Part shown: positions 46,925 through 58,265 of the stretch, in pieces
How the letters are laid out: each line of letters opens with the position of its first letter
Numbering within the stretch: position 1 is the first letter of the stretch
Assembly: GCA_011319805.1 (NCBI GenBank)
Contig: SJRY01000206.1
Location: 124,001 to 188,000 of the forward strand
Length of the DNA stretch: 64,000 nucleotides
DNA from: Macrocybe gigantea
Lineage: Eukaryota; Basidiomycota; Agaricomycetes; Agaricales; Callistosporiaceae
Reading direction: 5' to 3'
Made by a program: the position numbers and the translations under genes
The notes under the pieces: generated by a model
Seen by the model: only the letters and a program-made list of their open reading frames with translations
The model's database searches: none
Told to the model about the DNA's origin: nothing

Positions 46925-47618
46925 TAGGAGGGAGCGGTGTTAGGCAGTGAAACATAAGTCGTACTACAATCTCAGCGCTGTATCAACACAATAATACATG
47001 ATGCAAGTCCGGTCACCGCGATAGACCGTGCAAGGATTCTTCTTTCACACCATGATTTAGAATTGAGGGAGTGATTCAGTCGAAGCTTGGCCTTCATGTC
47101 GGAAAGCTATTCGCACTGAAGAAGAAACAGTGATATCGTCCGATGGAAAGACACTACACGTGCGCCTCTAGGAGCAGCGGCTCCGACACCTGGCTATTCC
47201 GGAGGTCTTTCAAGAGGCCAAGCTATGTGGGAAAGGCTCCGCGTCAGTACGTCGGTCTGAGAGGAAGAGCAAAAACGAAATACGGGTGCATGACGAATAC
47301 TAGTAATAATCCATTGGTGCTCGAGCAAGCTGTTGCTGCAAGCGTATTGTACACGGTTCGGTATAATCGTACATGAAAATAATACATCGGGAAGGCATCT
47401 CCAACATTCCGAGTGCATGACGGTGTGCGTCAATATACCTGGAATGCCAGCTAGTTAGGCTATGACGGAGTCAGGACAGTAGGAAAAAAGGTAGAGAATG
47501 ACTCACGGCGCTGTACATACACTGTTTGCAGCGTAACATCGTCTCATCAGGACATAAAAAGATCAGCCGGCATGAGTTGGCAAAAAAAAAAAATAATGTG
47601 GAACAAGACAAGGGTTTT
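46925..47618. other. Spacer between copy D and the F-box-like gene
   Basis: About 690 bases without a supported gene; it holds the 3' ends of two convergent genes. Confidence 0.4.
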
Positions 47619-48968
47619 CTAGGCCGACGACCACGTGAGATCGTATTGCGGGTACTGGTGGGGGTCGATCTGGGAATGCCACTCTCCTATTGCGCTGTTG
47701 GTGTTCACGTCGGTGCCAGGCGAGGCGCGCACGATGTAAGTCCAGCGAAATTTCGTGGCCTGTATCCAGAACACGACCTGGCGCAGCGTCGGACGATACG
47801 TCTTGAGTTCGGCCGCCAGAGCGCGTTGGGCGGGCAGCGCCGCGTGCGGGTTCCACCTCGTCACGTCGAGGTGTATAGAGCGGAGGTTCTGCAGCTGCAT
47901 AAGCGATTTGTAGAATTTGTGACGCTATGCACGGCGAACGGTGAGCAAACGAGAAAAGAGTCCGAACGTTTGGGGCCAACGCACGTTGACCATCGGGAAC
48001 ATCAGCAGTCCCAAATGCCTGATGTGTTCGCATTTCAGGCGACGATTTCCAAGAACCTGTTGACGACTTCCTCTGGGAGATCCAAGATGCTCAGGCCCTT
48101 CAACATGCGGCCGCCCTGTCCAACCCGACATGCACGACGTCCAAAAACCGCTGAACGCCCAACCCGACCAAGACCTCCCTGTCGACGCACAGCTGAACGT
48201 TCGTCATCCGATTCTTGCGCAAGCGGCCCGCATCCGGCGCCACGCGGGCAGCACCGGCAACCGCGTCTCGCACGAATAGCTGCATTCCGATCATAAACGT
48301 GCCATCAAAGACGCGCAGGTCGGGCAGAGAGTCCGGGGAGACGACGTGTCGCCTGTTGAGGTCGTCCAGCTGGTCAAAGATCTGCAGGGTCGCGAGCTGG
48401 TTTTGGGATCCCAAGAATCTGACGATGTGCTCGTCCCAGGTGAAGCGCAGCCTGGCCTCGACGAGCTGGAACCTGAACGCGGTCCGCTCTTCCGGCGCGT
48501 CGCCCATGTCCGAATCTGAATCTGCGCCGTCGGCGTGCGAGGGTGCGAGGACCCAGCTGTTGGCGAAAACGGGGTCGTAGAGGATGAGCTGTTTCAGGTT
48601 GACCATCCTCACGAGCGCCTGTCGGACGCGGGTCCAAAACGCGGGCGTGAGCATCTGCAAATTCGCCGCGTGCCTCCTCGCACCGGTGCCGGCGGATGAC
48701 GACGAGGACGAGGACGTCTCGAGCGTGAACCAGAACCCCTGAGCGTACGACGCGAGCAGCGCGCCTCTCGGGGACCGAACGAGCGTCTCGCAGGCCAGAA
48801 GGGCTCTAGCCGGATCGAAGAACGTGAGGAATTCGTATAGCTTGGGTTCCGTCTCTCGCTGAAAAGCTCTGCACGTCAGCGTGAGGGAGTGCAGGTCCGA
48901 GTGATTCGAAGCTGGGGGCGGGGCATAAAGTGCACGATGCGGCGGCAAATTTCTGGCGAGAGCGACAT
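47619..48968 (-). CDS. F-box/LRR-like protein (copy B, frame-broken)
   Basis: Paralogue of the gene at 20081 on the opposite strand. The F-box start (Met-Ser-Leu-Ser-Pro-Glu-Ile-Cys) is at 48968; a run of four G (plus strand, 48920-48923) must regain one base for the F-box to continue into Thr-Leu-Thr-Cys-Arg-Ala-Phe. An alternative ATG at 48948 avoids this break but loses the F-box start. A Ser-rich insert lies near 48690. One or two more single-base breaks are likely between 48040 and 48120. The last exon is 47924-47619, after a 60-nt intron, and begins Arg-His-Lys-Phe-Tyr, matching Arg-Leu-Gln-Phe-Tyr at the same intron position of the paralogue. Role: predicted SCF adaptor, uncharacterised. 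Confidence 0.55.
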
Positions 48969-49491
48969 TCTCGATGTGCTATAGATTTTGATTCTTTTTT
49001 TTTTTTGTGTGTTGGACCGGTTGGCTGCGTCAACGCGAACGGTGTGTTTACCGAGTTTAAGCGTTCCTTGCATCGTTGGATATCCAAGGACTTACCAGCC
49101 TAGAAGATCGAAAAAAGCGACGCGTCACCAACGAGCGTCAACCGTGCCTTCACCAAAACGCACTGTTGTATGATACTTTTTTCAAGACCGAGCCGCGATG
49201 GAGAAATGTTCGAGGTCATGCAGAGAGCTGTAGCTAACCCTAGTCTGGGGTCCGCCCGATAAGACGGGGCTTCGGCAAAAGGGAAAAAAAAAAACTTGAC
49301 AAGGGACGCCCTTTCAAGACTTAGACCGAAACTCGCCAACTTGATACCCTTTCCTCTCTTCTGTTGCCTGCTCTTCTCTGTCTTTTGCCGTGCGAGGAGC
49401 TAAACGAAAGAACAGGGGGGACCGTTGAAACCGAAGACTTTTGTGCACCTGAATCGGAAGACAGCGCCATTCGTTGATTCGCTGCGAAACG
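48969..49491. other. Divergent promoter region, F-box-like gene and EB1
   Basis: 520 bases between two divergently oriented genes, with poly-A/T tracts at about 48993 and 49285. No further gene. Confidence 0.4.
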
Positions 49492-50706
49492 ATGAGCGGG
49501 TCCAGGACAGATCTTTTGGCTTGGCTGAACGAGCTGCTTCAGATCAACTACACGAAGATTGAGCAGTGTGGAAGCGGGGCGGCGTACTGTCAGATCCTCG
49601 ACTCTATCTACGGTGAGCGTTTCAGCTGTTCTGGGCCGGCCCCCCGCCTTTCTTTCGTTGACGAATTTGTGCTCTTTCGATTCGTCTGTTCTGACCGCCT
49701 ACTGTGTATCAAACGAAAACATTTCAATCGCCTTTTTCTGTGGCGACGCGTGCGTTCTTCCGGGGTGGCGGCTGTGGTGGCGTTCATGATCCCGAAACAT
49801 CGCGTCGGTCGACAAAGGCGATATCCCCATGAACCGCGTCAAGATGAACGCTCGACACGAATACGAGTTTATCGCCAACTACAAAGTGATGCAGAACGTT
49901 TTCAAAGCGAAAAAGATCGACAAAGCGAGTCTTATTCCACTATTCATTATTATTCTGATTATTTTTGGCGCTGTCGAGCTGACGGTTGGATAACGAATAA
50001 AAGCCTATACCTGTGGAAAAGCTGGTGAAATGCAGGATGCAGTACGTCCGATCATCGCTTCCATCATGCCCTAACCAGAAGCGCAAAACAAAAAAAACGC
50101 CAGGGACAACCTCGAGTTCTTGCAATGGATGAAACGTTTCTGGGACGCCAACTACGGCGGACAAGGCTACGACGCCGTCGCGAGGCGCAAAGGCGCTCCG
50201 ATCGAAGCTCCGGCGACGATCGCGCCTCTCGCTACGGGTCGCGGGTCGGCGACGCTCGGCGTGTCCAGCAGCGGCTCCGGCGTCGGACGATCGGGCGGCC
50301 GGACGCCTGTGACGGGCCATCGATCGGGGTCTGCCCAGCCGAACGAGGCCGTGCAGCAGCTGCAGGCGCAGGTGAAAGAGCTGTCTGGGCATTTGGAGGG
50401 ACTGGAGAAGGAGAGGGATTTTTATTTTGAGAAGGTTCGTGTTGAAGCTTGATGGAGTTTTTAGTTTGTTGACGACTTTGGATCAGCTGCGCGATATCGA
50501 GATTATGGTTCAACAACAGATGGAGGTGCTTGAAACAGAAGGAAAGGAAGATGTGACGTTGAAGAAGATTCAAGAGATCCTTTATTCTACAGAGGTAAAC
50601 CCCGCCACCGCTTTCTCTCCCGCTCGAAAAGTCTTGATCGTCTCAATAGGAAGGGTTCGAAGTGCCGGAGAACGCTGCTCCCGTGGACGAGGAAGAAACG
50701 TTCTAG
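49492..50706 (+). CDS. BIM1: EB1-family microtubule plus-end-binding protein
   Basis: Tracks growing microtubule ends and recruits partners. Exons 49492-49612, 49818-49924, 50004-50041 (38 nt), 50104-50434, 50487-50594, 50650-50706; phases close to 253 residues. The N-terminal calponin-homology domain is clear: [18 protein letters not shown], the helix Tyr-Lys-Val-Met-Gln-Asn-Val-Phe, and Leu-Glu-Phe-Leu-Gln-Trp-Met-Lys. A Gly/Ser/Arg linker follows, then the EB1 coiled coil (Phe-Tyr-Phe-Glu-Lys-Leu-Arg-Asp-Ile-Glu) with the acidic end. The tail ends Glu-Glu-Glu-Thr-Phe, close to the EEY/F motif that binds CAP-Gly proteins. The second intron begins with GC (AAA|GCGAGT). The yeast orthologue is Bim1. 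Confidence 0.95.
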
Positions 50707-51214
50707 AAGCCGTTTGTCCTTTTTGCGGCTCATCCCACCGCGCTCTTTGTATGTCTATAGGCTCCTTTTACTTTCAATTGCATACACCTACACGCTACGT
50801 AGCAGCGGACGGACATTCGAACGTGTCGGTCGCCATCTGAATATCTCATTCCTTTTAGTCTTTGTAATGCTTCAGTCCTTCTTCTCCGTTCAATCCGTTG
50901 GTACAACAGAGAGACCTTATTTGGCCCTGTGTTGCTGCGCGTAGTTTGGTTGCGCAGTTTGACAGAGCGCTGACGTAACACAAAAATGGACCAACAGAGA
51001 GGGACGCCAAGACGCCCGAAATGGCTGTGTTTATTGAAAAAACAAAAAATAAGGCACAGCTCGTCGTCCGTCGTCCAGCTAACTGCCTCATCCTGCCAAT
51101 TTTTTTTTTCTTTCAGGTTTTCGTCTTTCCGCAGCAACGTTTTAGCAGAAGCCTTTTGTTTGTTATTTGAAAGCTTCTCTGTTTTTCGCTCGTTTTTCTC
51201 AGACTTGTGTGTCC
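50707..51214. other. Spacer, EB1 to chitin synthase
   Basis: About 500 bases, T-rich towards the right end; EB1 3' UTR and the chitin synthase promoter. No gene. Confidence 0.4.
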
Positions 51215-54200
51215 ATGTCCCGTTATCCAGAGGTGCGTGTTGTGTGCGTAGTCTTTTTTTTTTGATAGATGTTGGTCGACCTTTTTTGTGCAGGCAGACG
51301 AAGCTCAGCGGAGGCATTACAATGATGGGTATAATCCGTACGCAAATCCGTACGAACAGCGCCCACAGTCGTCCTACCTAGCCGACCCATTCTCGACGCC
51401 CGCGTTCTCTTCCCCGCCGCCTCCGCCCCCGCTCGACCCATACGGCGCACCGCTCCACCATTCCTCGCCTCCTCCGCCTCTGCAACAGCAGCCGCAGCAA
51501 CTGCCTCATCAGCAGCTCCTCACAGACCCCTACGGCGCACCCATCCACTCCCCGCCGCCTCCGCCGCCTCCCCAGTCTCTGCAGACAGACGCGTACGGCG
51601 CCCCGGTCATCGTGCATCACCCGCTTTCGCCGCCGCCTCTTCCGTCGCAGCAGCTGAACCAGCCCGTCCAGGCGCTCTTGGGCTCGCCGTTCCAGACTCC
51701 ACCGCCGTCGACGCTCACTGCGGCAGCGGGAGGAGGGGGAACGGTGCCACCTCCACCGCCGTCGACGACACCGCTCTCGCACGGGTTCGAGCGCCCGGTG
51801 TATGAGCTGCATGACGAGCCGGACCGCGACGACGAGGACACGGGGAGCATACCTCTGCTCAGGCGCGATCCGTCTGCGTCTGCATCCCGTTTTGGCACTG
51901 GTGCTGGTGCTGGTGCTGGTGCTGGTGTGGGCGGCTTTGTGCGCCCGCAGCCGAGCGTGGGCGAGATGGGCATGCCCATGCCCGGTGGGTACGAGCAGGA
52001 GGAGACGAGCAACATCAGGTACGGCCGCATTCCGCAGCGCATACCGCGGCGGTACAAGACCGTCAAGAAGGTCGAGTGCGTAATCGTTTGCTTTTTTTTC
52101 TTTGATGCGTCTACTTTCTCATGTACGTGATCATGTTGACGCTTCGTGCAGACTCTTTCACGGCAACTTTGTGCTCGACTCGGAAGTGCCGACAAAGCTG
52201 CTCGACATGTGCGCGCTGCGGAACGAGCGCGAGTTCACGCACATGCGCTATTCCGCCGCGACGTGCGACCCGAACGAGTTCAAGGACTCTGGGTTCACGC
52301 TGCGCCAGGTGCACTACGACCCGCCGCGGCGCACGGAGCTCTTCATCGTGATGACGATGTACAACGAGGACGAGCAGCTGTTTTGCCGCACCATGCACGG
52401 CGTCATGAAGAACGTCGCCCACCTCTGCACGCGCGGGCGCAGCAAGACCTGGGGCAAGGACGGCTGGAAGAAGGTCGTCGTCTGCATCGTCAGCGACGGA
52501 CGTGCAAAGATCAATTCGAGGACGCTCAGCGTCATCGCCGCCATGGGCGCGTACCAGGAAGGCGTCGCAAAGAACGAAGTCAACAACCTGCCCGTCACGG
52601 CCCACATATACGAGTACACGCGCAGAGTGAGTTTTCGTCACGTGCCTTGCTCGGCTCAACCGCGCTCACCTCTGCTAGTCTCCGTGACGCCGTCGATGAA
52701 GATCGAAGGTCCAGAGCGCGGGATCGTCCCTGTGCAGATCATATTCTGCCTGAAAGAAAAGAACCAGAAAAAGATAAACTCGCACCGGTGGTTCTTCAAC
52801 GCTTTCGGCCCCATCCTCCAGCCGAACGTCTGCGTCCTGCTCGACGTCGGCACCATGCCCGGTCCGACGTCCATATACCACCTCTGGAAAGCGTTCGACA
52901 TCAATTCGAATGTCGGAGGCGCGTGCGGCGAGATCGTCGCGCTCAAAGGAAAGTACGGTCTGAATCTGATCAATCCCCTCGTCGCGGCGCAGAATTTCGA
53001 GTACAAGATGTCCAACATACTCGACAAGCCTTTGTGAGTCTGGGGTGTTTTCCGTTCGTTTGCTGATGCGATCGCGTTGGATAGGGAATCGGTGTTTGGG
53101 TACATCTCCGTTTTGCCTGGTGCGTTTAGCGCGTATAGGTATATTGCGCTGCAGAACGATGCGACGGGAGAAGGACCGCTTCAGAAATATTTCTTGGGCG
53201 AAAAGATGCACGGCGCCGGCGCGGACATTTTTACCGCCAACATGTACCTCGCCGAAGACCGCGTAAGTCGTCCGTCATCACACATCTGCACAACCAACTC
53301 AGCCGATAAACCGAACTCGACTTGACAGATCCTGTGCTGGGAGCTCGTCTCGAAACGAGGCGGCTCGTGGATCCTGCACTACGTCAAGTCGGCGTACGCG
53401 GTGACGGACGTGCCGGATCAGGTCCCCGAGCTGATCTCGCAGCGCCGGAGGTGGCTCAACGGCTCGTTCTTCGCGGCCGTGCACAGCACCGTGCATTTTT
53501 ATTACATCTACAGGTCCGCGCACTCGATCGTGCGCAAGTTTTGGATACACGTCGAGATGCTGTATCAGCTGTTCAACCTCATCTTTTCGTGGTTCGCTCT
53601 CGTGCGTACCGCCCCTTCCTTTTTTTTTTTTTTTTTTTTTTTTTTGCGATTCTCTTGTTCCGTTTTCTGACGGACGCTCGATTCTGGCGGTTGGGACAGG
53701 GTAACTATTACATCGCGTTCGTCATCCTGACGACCGGCATGGAGGACAAGTCGTTCAAGCTGAACGGCATACATGTCGTCAACGTCATCTTGGAATACTT
53801 TTATCTCGGTTTGCTCATCATGTGCTTCATCCTCGCGCTCGGAAATAGGCCGCAGGGGTCGAAATGGGGTTATACGATGTCGTTTATCGGGTTCGCCATC
53901 ATCACGGTTTATATGACGGTGCGGTTTCGTGCTTTTTTGTTTTGTTTTTTTTTTTTTTGCTGATCTTTTGATACCGCACATGCTGCGCGTGCAGATCGCA
54001 GCGTTCTTCCTCGCGTTCAAGGGCATCGACAACGTCGCAAAGGAAGTCAACTCGAAAAATGGCAGGCCGCTCGAAGTCGGAGACGTGTTTGCGAATCCGA
54101 TATTCAGGAACATTGTCCTTTCCCTTTTGGCCACGACCGGGTTGTACCTCCTCGCTTCGCTCATCTTTGTGCGTGCCTTTTAGCCTCCTTTTTGGAGGGG

Positions 54201-55211
54201 GTGTATGTTGATGAGTGCCGGACGGGACAGTTTGAGCCGTGGCATATGATCACGTCGTTTGTGCAGTACCTCCTCATGGCGCCGTCTTACATTGCCGTGC
54301 TCAACGTCTATGCGGTGCGTCGTCTTCCGCTCCTGTCCCGATTGACACAGACGCAGCGTGGAACTGCGGAACTGAAACTGACGCGTCGGAACGTCCGCAG
54401 TTCGCCAACGTGCACGACGTGTCGTGGGGAACCAAGGGTGACAACAAGCCGAGCACAGATCTGGGAAAGGTGGAGGTCAAGCCGAACAAGAACGAGGTCG
54501 AGGTGGTCGTGCCGACGAACAAGAACGATCTGAACAGCCTGTACGAGGACGCCATTCACGTGCTCAACACCAAGCCGCCAAAGGTCGAGGCCAAGCCGGA
54601 CTCGGCGACCGTTCAGGAGGATTATTATAGAGGGTTTAGAACAAAGTGAGTGGATCTTTGTGGTGTCGGTGTCCTCTTTCTGGGCGTGGCTGAAGTGGTT
54701 TTTCTTTAGTGTGAGTTTGTTCTGTGGTTGTGAGAGGCCGTGCTGTGAACTGATCGTTTGCGTGACTTCTTCAGGTCTTGCTCGCGTGGACGCTTTCGAA
54801 CGTTCGTCGCTCTGCGTTTCTTCATGCGACTTGACGGCTGACTTTTTTTTTTTTTTTTTACCCACAGGCGCTTCTGGCCGCTGTCATAGTGTGCGTGTCG
54901 ATCCCATGATCGTCTCTGAAAAACCTAAACTCAAACGCCGACGACTCTCTCTGTTTTCTTTTGGTCGCCAACAGCACGGCGAACAGCAAGGCACAGATCA
55001 CGGGTGCCAATGCCGCCGTGAACGGGTACATGGCGTTTTTGCTGTTCTCCGTTGCGGGGCTCGCGTGTACGTTTGTCGTCTCTGCTCTCTTTGCCCCATC
55101 CTTCCCTCCCCTCCCCCTCCCGGACTTTGAACGATCTGATTGGTTTTGACAGTGATACGATTCATTGGGTCGACGATGTACATGGTCGTTCGGCTGTTTG
55201 CTGGCGAGTGA
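51215..55211 (+). CDS. Chitin synthase, division 1 (class I-III-like)
   Basis: Polymerises UDP-GlcNAc to chitin at the plasma membrane. Exons: 51215-51232, 51294-52075, 52152-52626, 52679-53033, 53085-53262, 53329-53601, 53700-53918, 53995-54168, 54231-54314, 54401-54645, 54710 (1 nt), 54775-54801, 54868-54890, 54975-55066, 55153-55211. Residues about 7-265 are a Pro/Gln-rich cytosolic tail with repeated Asp-Pro-Tyr-Gly-Ala-Pro. Division 1 marks: Glu-Phe-Thr-His-Met-Arg-Tyr and Cys-Asp-Pro-Asn-Glu-Phe. Catalytic motifs Leu-Ala-Glu-Asp-Arg and Gln-Arg-Arg-Arg-Trp are present, with membrane helices after them. At the intron 52627-52678 the splice is off by one base; a missing G at the acceptor would mend it. 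Without the one-base exon at 54710 the last exons do not stay in frame. Confidence 0.92.
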
Positions 55212-56731
55212 GCGGTCGGCTGCGTCTTGCTTTTTTTTTTCTGAAGGGCTGGGTGCTTTCTGGTATATATCCGTGGTCGAATGTTACCCTCGAATTCACT
55301 TCATCGTCGTTGCGAGTCGTGGCGGTGTCGGGCTGAGTCTCTGGGTGGGATACCGTTTTGGTGTTTGTGACGGGACTGAATCTCTCTCTCTCTCTTTTTT
55401 TTCCTCCCTCCCTATCTTGCGATGGACTTTTGGTGGCTTTGTCGTCGTCGTTGTCTTTTTTTCTTTTCGGTCTGCTTGCTTGCTTTGCTCATCCGCAATG
55501 GTGTGTCCTCATGATCATGATGTATAACCTTATCTATTCTGTAAACTGCAGCAAGATATGTTGCTATTGTTTGCTTTGCCTTTCTTTTTTTTCTCTTTTT
55601 TTTTTCGATGCTGGGTGTACAGAACGTCTCTCAGGTGGGTAGTCCAGCGCTATGGCTCTAGGCTGGACGGAAGGTGGTTCGCGACCCGCCGTTACTGATG
55701 TTACCGATTGTTTTGCTGTCCTGCAGCTTTGGCCTGCATTTCATGTAAACATTGCTGAACCCAGCCTCAGGAGGCCCCCCGCACCTTCTATCGTTGCCTG
55801 ACTCGCACCGATGACACTCTCGCAAGGTCAACGTCAACTTCGGAAAGGATGCTAACGCTTTCGTTCTGATTCAAGATAATGGTTACGACCTATTGTAATG
55901 CCTGGAAACACCCTGGCCGCTGCATTGCGTTTGTCGATGTGCGCGGATCAAGGTTGTCTGATACCTCCGTTTTCTGAAATTCTTTCCCAACATCATGACA
56001 CTGGAATTCTGGCATTGTGCTTTCACCTTGTGGTAAGACGATAGAGAGAACTCGGGAGGACGCCATCCATTGCTCTTCCCTTTGAACTTGTGCGAGGCAG
56101 AAGAGATGACGTTGGATATGTTGCCATGGATTTACGACTTTTGGCTGGATCTCTGATGCTTGACGCTTTGAGATTGCCCGTACCTCACACAGATTGATGT
56201 GCTCTGTCCTTGTCATCACCTCTTTCAACCATGTCATAATTATACTACCTTTTCTTGTTGTCATTACGAGGACCTAATCTGTTGCACTCCAACCTGGCGG
56301 ATGGTCTTCAAAACTTGGAAAGTTTGATTGCATGGCTAATTCCCACTCTTCGCACAATATCTGCAGGCGTTGTTCCTGGACTATTGTACCTCGCACTCTT
56401 TGTCGCATTGCCACCTGTCATGAACAAATGTACCGCACTAACATAGTCGACGTCCTTAGGGACCTCGATGGACATGATTTGCTCTTTGCGCCATTCTTAT
56501 AGCACTCGAGTCCCATCTGAATGATCCAACAGAGATAAAGCCCATCCTCAATCATGATAGTGCTAGCGCTCTTGATTCAACGCCGCAACCTAAAAGATCG
56601 GCGTGCCCACTTCGAGATGTGACACGTTTGCTAACCAAATAGGGTTTTCAAGATATGAGGCAGTGCTCCGTAGCTTTGTCCTCAAATCTGCCTCAAGTTA
56701 TTGCCTTTTCTCTCGTATTCCAACAATCGAT
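55212..56731. other. 1.5 kb spacer, chitin synthase to phosphatase
   Basis: No supported gene. Poly-T stretches near 55400 and 55590 follow the chitin synthase. The right end should include the phosphatase promoter. Confidence 0.4.
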
Positions 56732-57247
56732 ATGAACAGCGAGTGGTTGAACTGGGAGGAAGTCACCATCCACCTCCTCCCGGGCCGTCGCCTCTTTAGG
56801 GCCTCTTCCCCGAACTATATCCCTGGTCTCGGCGACAGATCTCAGAAACTCACAGATTCCGCCATCGCCTTCGTCTCGCAGAACAACGTCGACACCATCG
56901 TGAGCTTCAACAAGGTCCCCTACACGACGGAGGAGCAAGCGCGCCTCCGCGCCGCTGGGATCTCCTATCACCACGTCCCCGTGCAGGACTTTACAGCCGC
57001 GACTCTCGAGCAGCTCGAGTCTGTCGCGAATCTGTTCGAGGGCGCGTCCGATGCGTCCGTGCTCCTTCATTGCGGATATGGGCGCGGGAGGACCGGCACC
57101 GGCGTCACGGCAGTCCAGCTCGCGGCCACCAAGGGCCAACAACCTCCTGAGAGCGATTGGCAGAAGGTCAATCACGTCGAGACCCAGGCGCAACTGGCTG
57201 TCTTGAGACAACTCCGTGACCAATATCAGGTAACGGACGATGAGTGA
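56732..57247 (+). CDS. Small protein tyrosine / dual-specificity phosphatase
   Basis: Single-exon frame of 171 residues. The signature His-Cys-Gly-Tyr-Gly-Arg-Gly-Arg-Thr-Gly (HCx5R) at about residues 112-121 gives the catalytic Cys and Arg. A conserved Pro-Val-Gln-Asp-Phe about 30 residues before it is in the place of the general-acid Asp loop. The N-terminal segment Trp-Leu-Asn-Trp-Glu-Glu-Val is followed by Arg-Arg-Leu-Phe-Arg-Ala-Ser-Ser-Pro. The size is that of a minimal DSP/PTP domain, so no extra domains. An upstream in-frame ATG at 56603 exists but adds 43 residues without family support. A broken copy of the 3' part lies at 59668-59823. Confidence 0.8.
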   Translation: MNSEWLNWEEVTIHLLPGRRLFRASSPNYIPGLGDRSQKLTDSAIAFVSQNNVDTIVSFNKVPYTTEEQARLRAAGISYHHVPVQDFTAATLEQLESVANLFEGASDASVLLHCGYGRGRTGTGVTAVQLAATKGQQPPESDWQKVNHVETQAQLAVLRQLRDQYQVTDDE

Positions 57248-58132
57248 GATCCTTGGAATCTGAAAAAGGTCAGTCATCTGTATACGAGCCGTCTTACATC
57301 GCTCAATTTATAGCAGCTTTGGTCTTTATATCGTGAGGATTGTACATCGCCAAGCCAGGTTCAACAACGATCATTGCTCTCTGATGAGAGTTGTTGCCGC
57401 AGTCAACATGATTGCTTATGCAATCAATCTCGAATACGATGAGTCAATGCCTACGGGAGACTAGATCATTGCAAACTGTCTTTATTAAATGCATTTGGCA
57501 TACCCTTCGCCTTCGCCCGACTTGCACTACTGTGATAGGCCATGCCTTATGCTTATCGCATCGGTATAACTCATCTTTGGTCTCATAAACTGATTGCGAG
57601 GGTCCATGAAGAGATGATGAAAGAAGGAAAGGCCGTCGAAGGCAGTTCAGCTCACCAGCCAGCCTGAATTTGAGACGCCACGTATAGATGTACAGCATAG
57701 GAATTTCGCTGATGAAGTTCTTAGCGAAATGCTGAACGGGCGAGCGCGCCCAGTATGTAGGTCCTAAAGACCGTTCCCAAACGTATATCTCGAGCGTTCA
57801 CGGCTTGAGAGAGCTTTGTGGGGCGGGCGAGAGAGCTGGTCAGAGTGGAGAGCGTTGCCGCCGGAATATTTTTTTTCCAGCGTCTGAGCGAGATCTTAAC
57901 TCACCATGGATGATTGGAGCAGGCATTCAGACATGTTTCTTATAGCTGACCGCTGTAAAGAAGCTGATGGTTTATCTCAGCTGAGTACTGCTTCAACTGA
58001 TTCGTCGACGATGTCCTCTACTGATATATCACTCCACAATCAAAAACAACGTCGACACCATCAAATTCAATATATCGGATTCCAACCAGACTTTGATGTT
58101 CTCTTCAAGAGCTGCGCATTGAGACTACTCAG
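57248..58132. other. Spacer duplicated with the secreted-protein genes
   Basis: 3' flank of the phosphatase and upstream region of secreted gene 1. Parts of it recur at 59830-60540 and, for the right half, at 61715-61990. A recurrent block (GCCGGAATATTTTTTTTCCAG followed by GAGCGAGATCTT) is seen near 57857, 59278 and 61735, and in altered form at 60315. Confidence 0.6.
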
Positions 58133-58144
58133 TATTTATATATG
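58133..58144 (+). promoter_or_regulatory. TATA element of secreted gene 1
   Basis: TATTTATATATGG-type TATA element about 122-133 bases before the ATG. The same element precedes genes 2 and 3 at nearly the same distance. Confidence 0.55.
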
Positions 58145-58265
58145 GAAAGATGAGCGGTCGAGTTTCTCCACCGGACAGGTTCCGCAATCATACTCCACCA
58201 CCCCGAACGCGCTGGCCGCCATCGAGTCGACTTCAGCTATCTTGACAAATTCACCATTCGACGAC

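Noticed and set aside
51617..52195. Minus-strand open frames over the chitin synthase N-terminus
   Set aside because: They mirror the proline-rich repeats of the coding strand.
57906..58265. In-frame extension upstream of secreted gene 1
   Set aside because: The frame is open but the signal peptide starts at 58266, and the paralogues lack an equivalent open extension.
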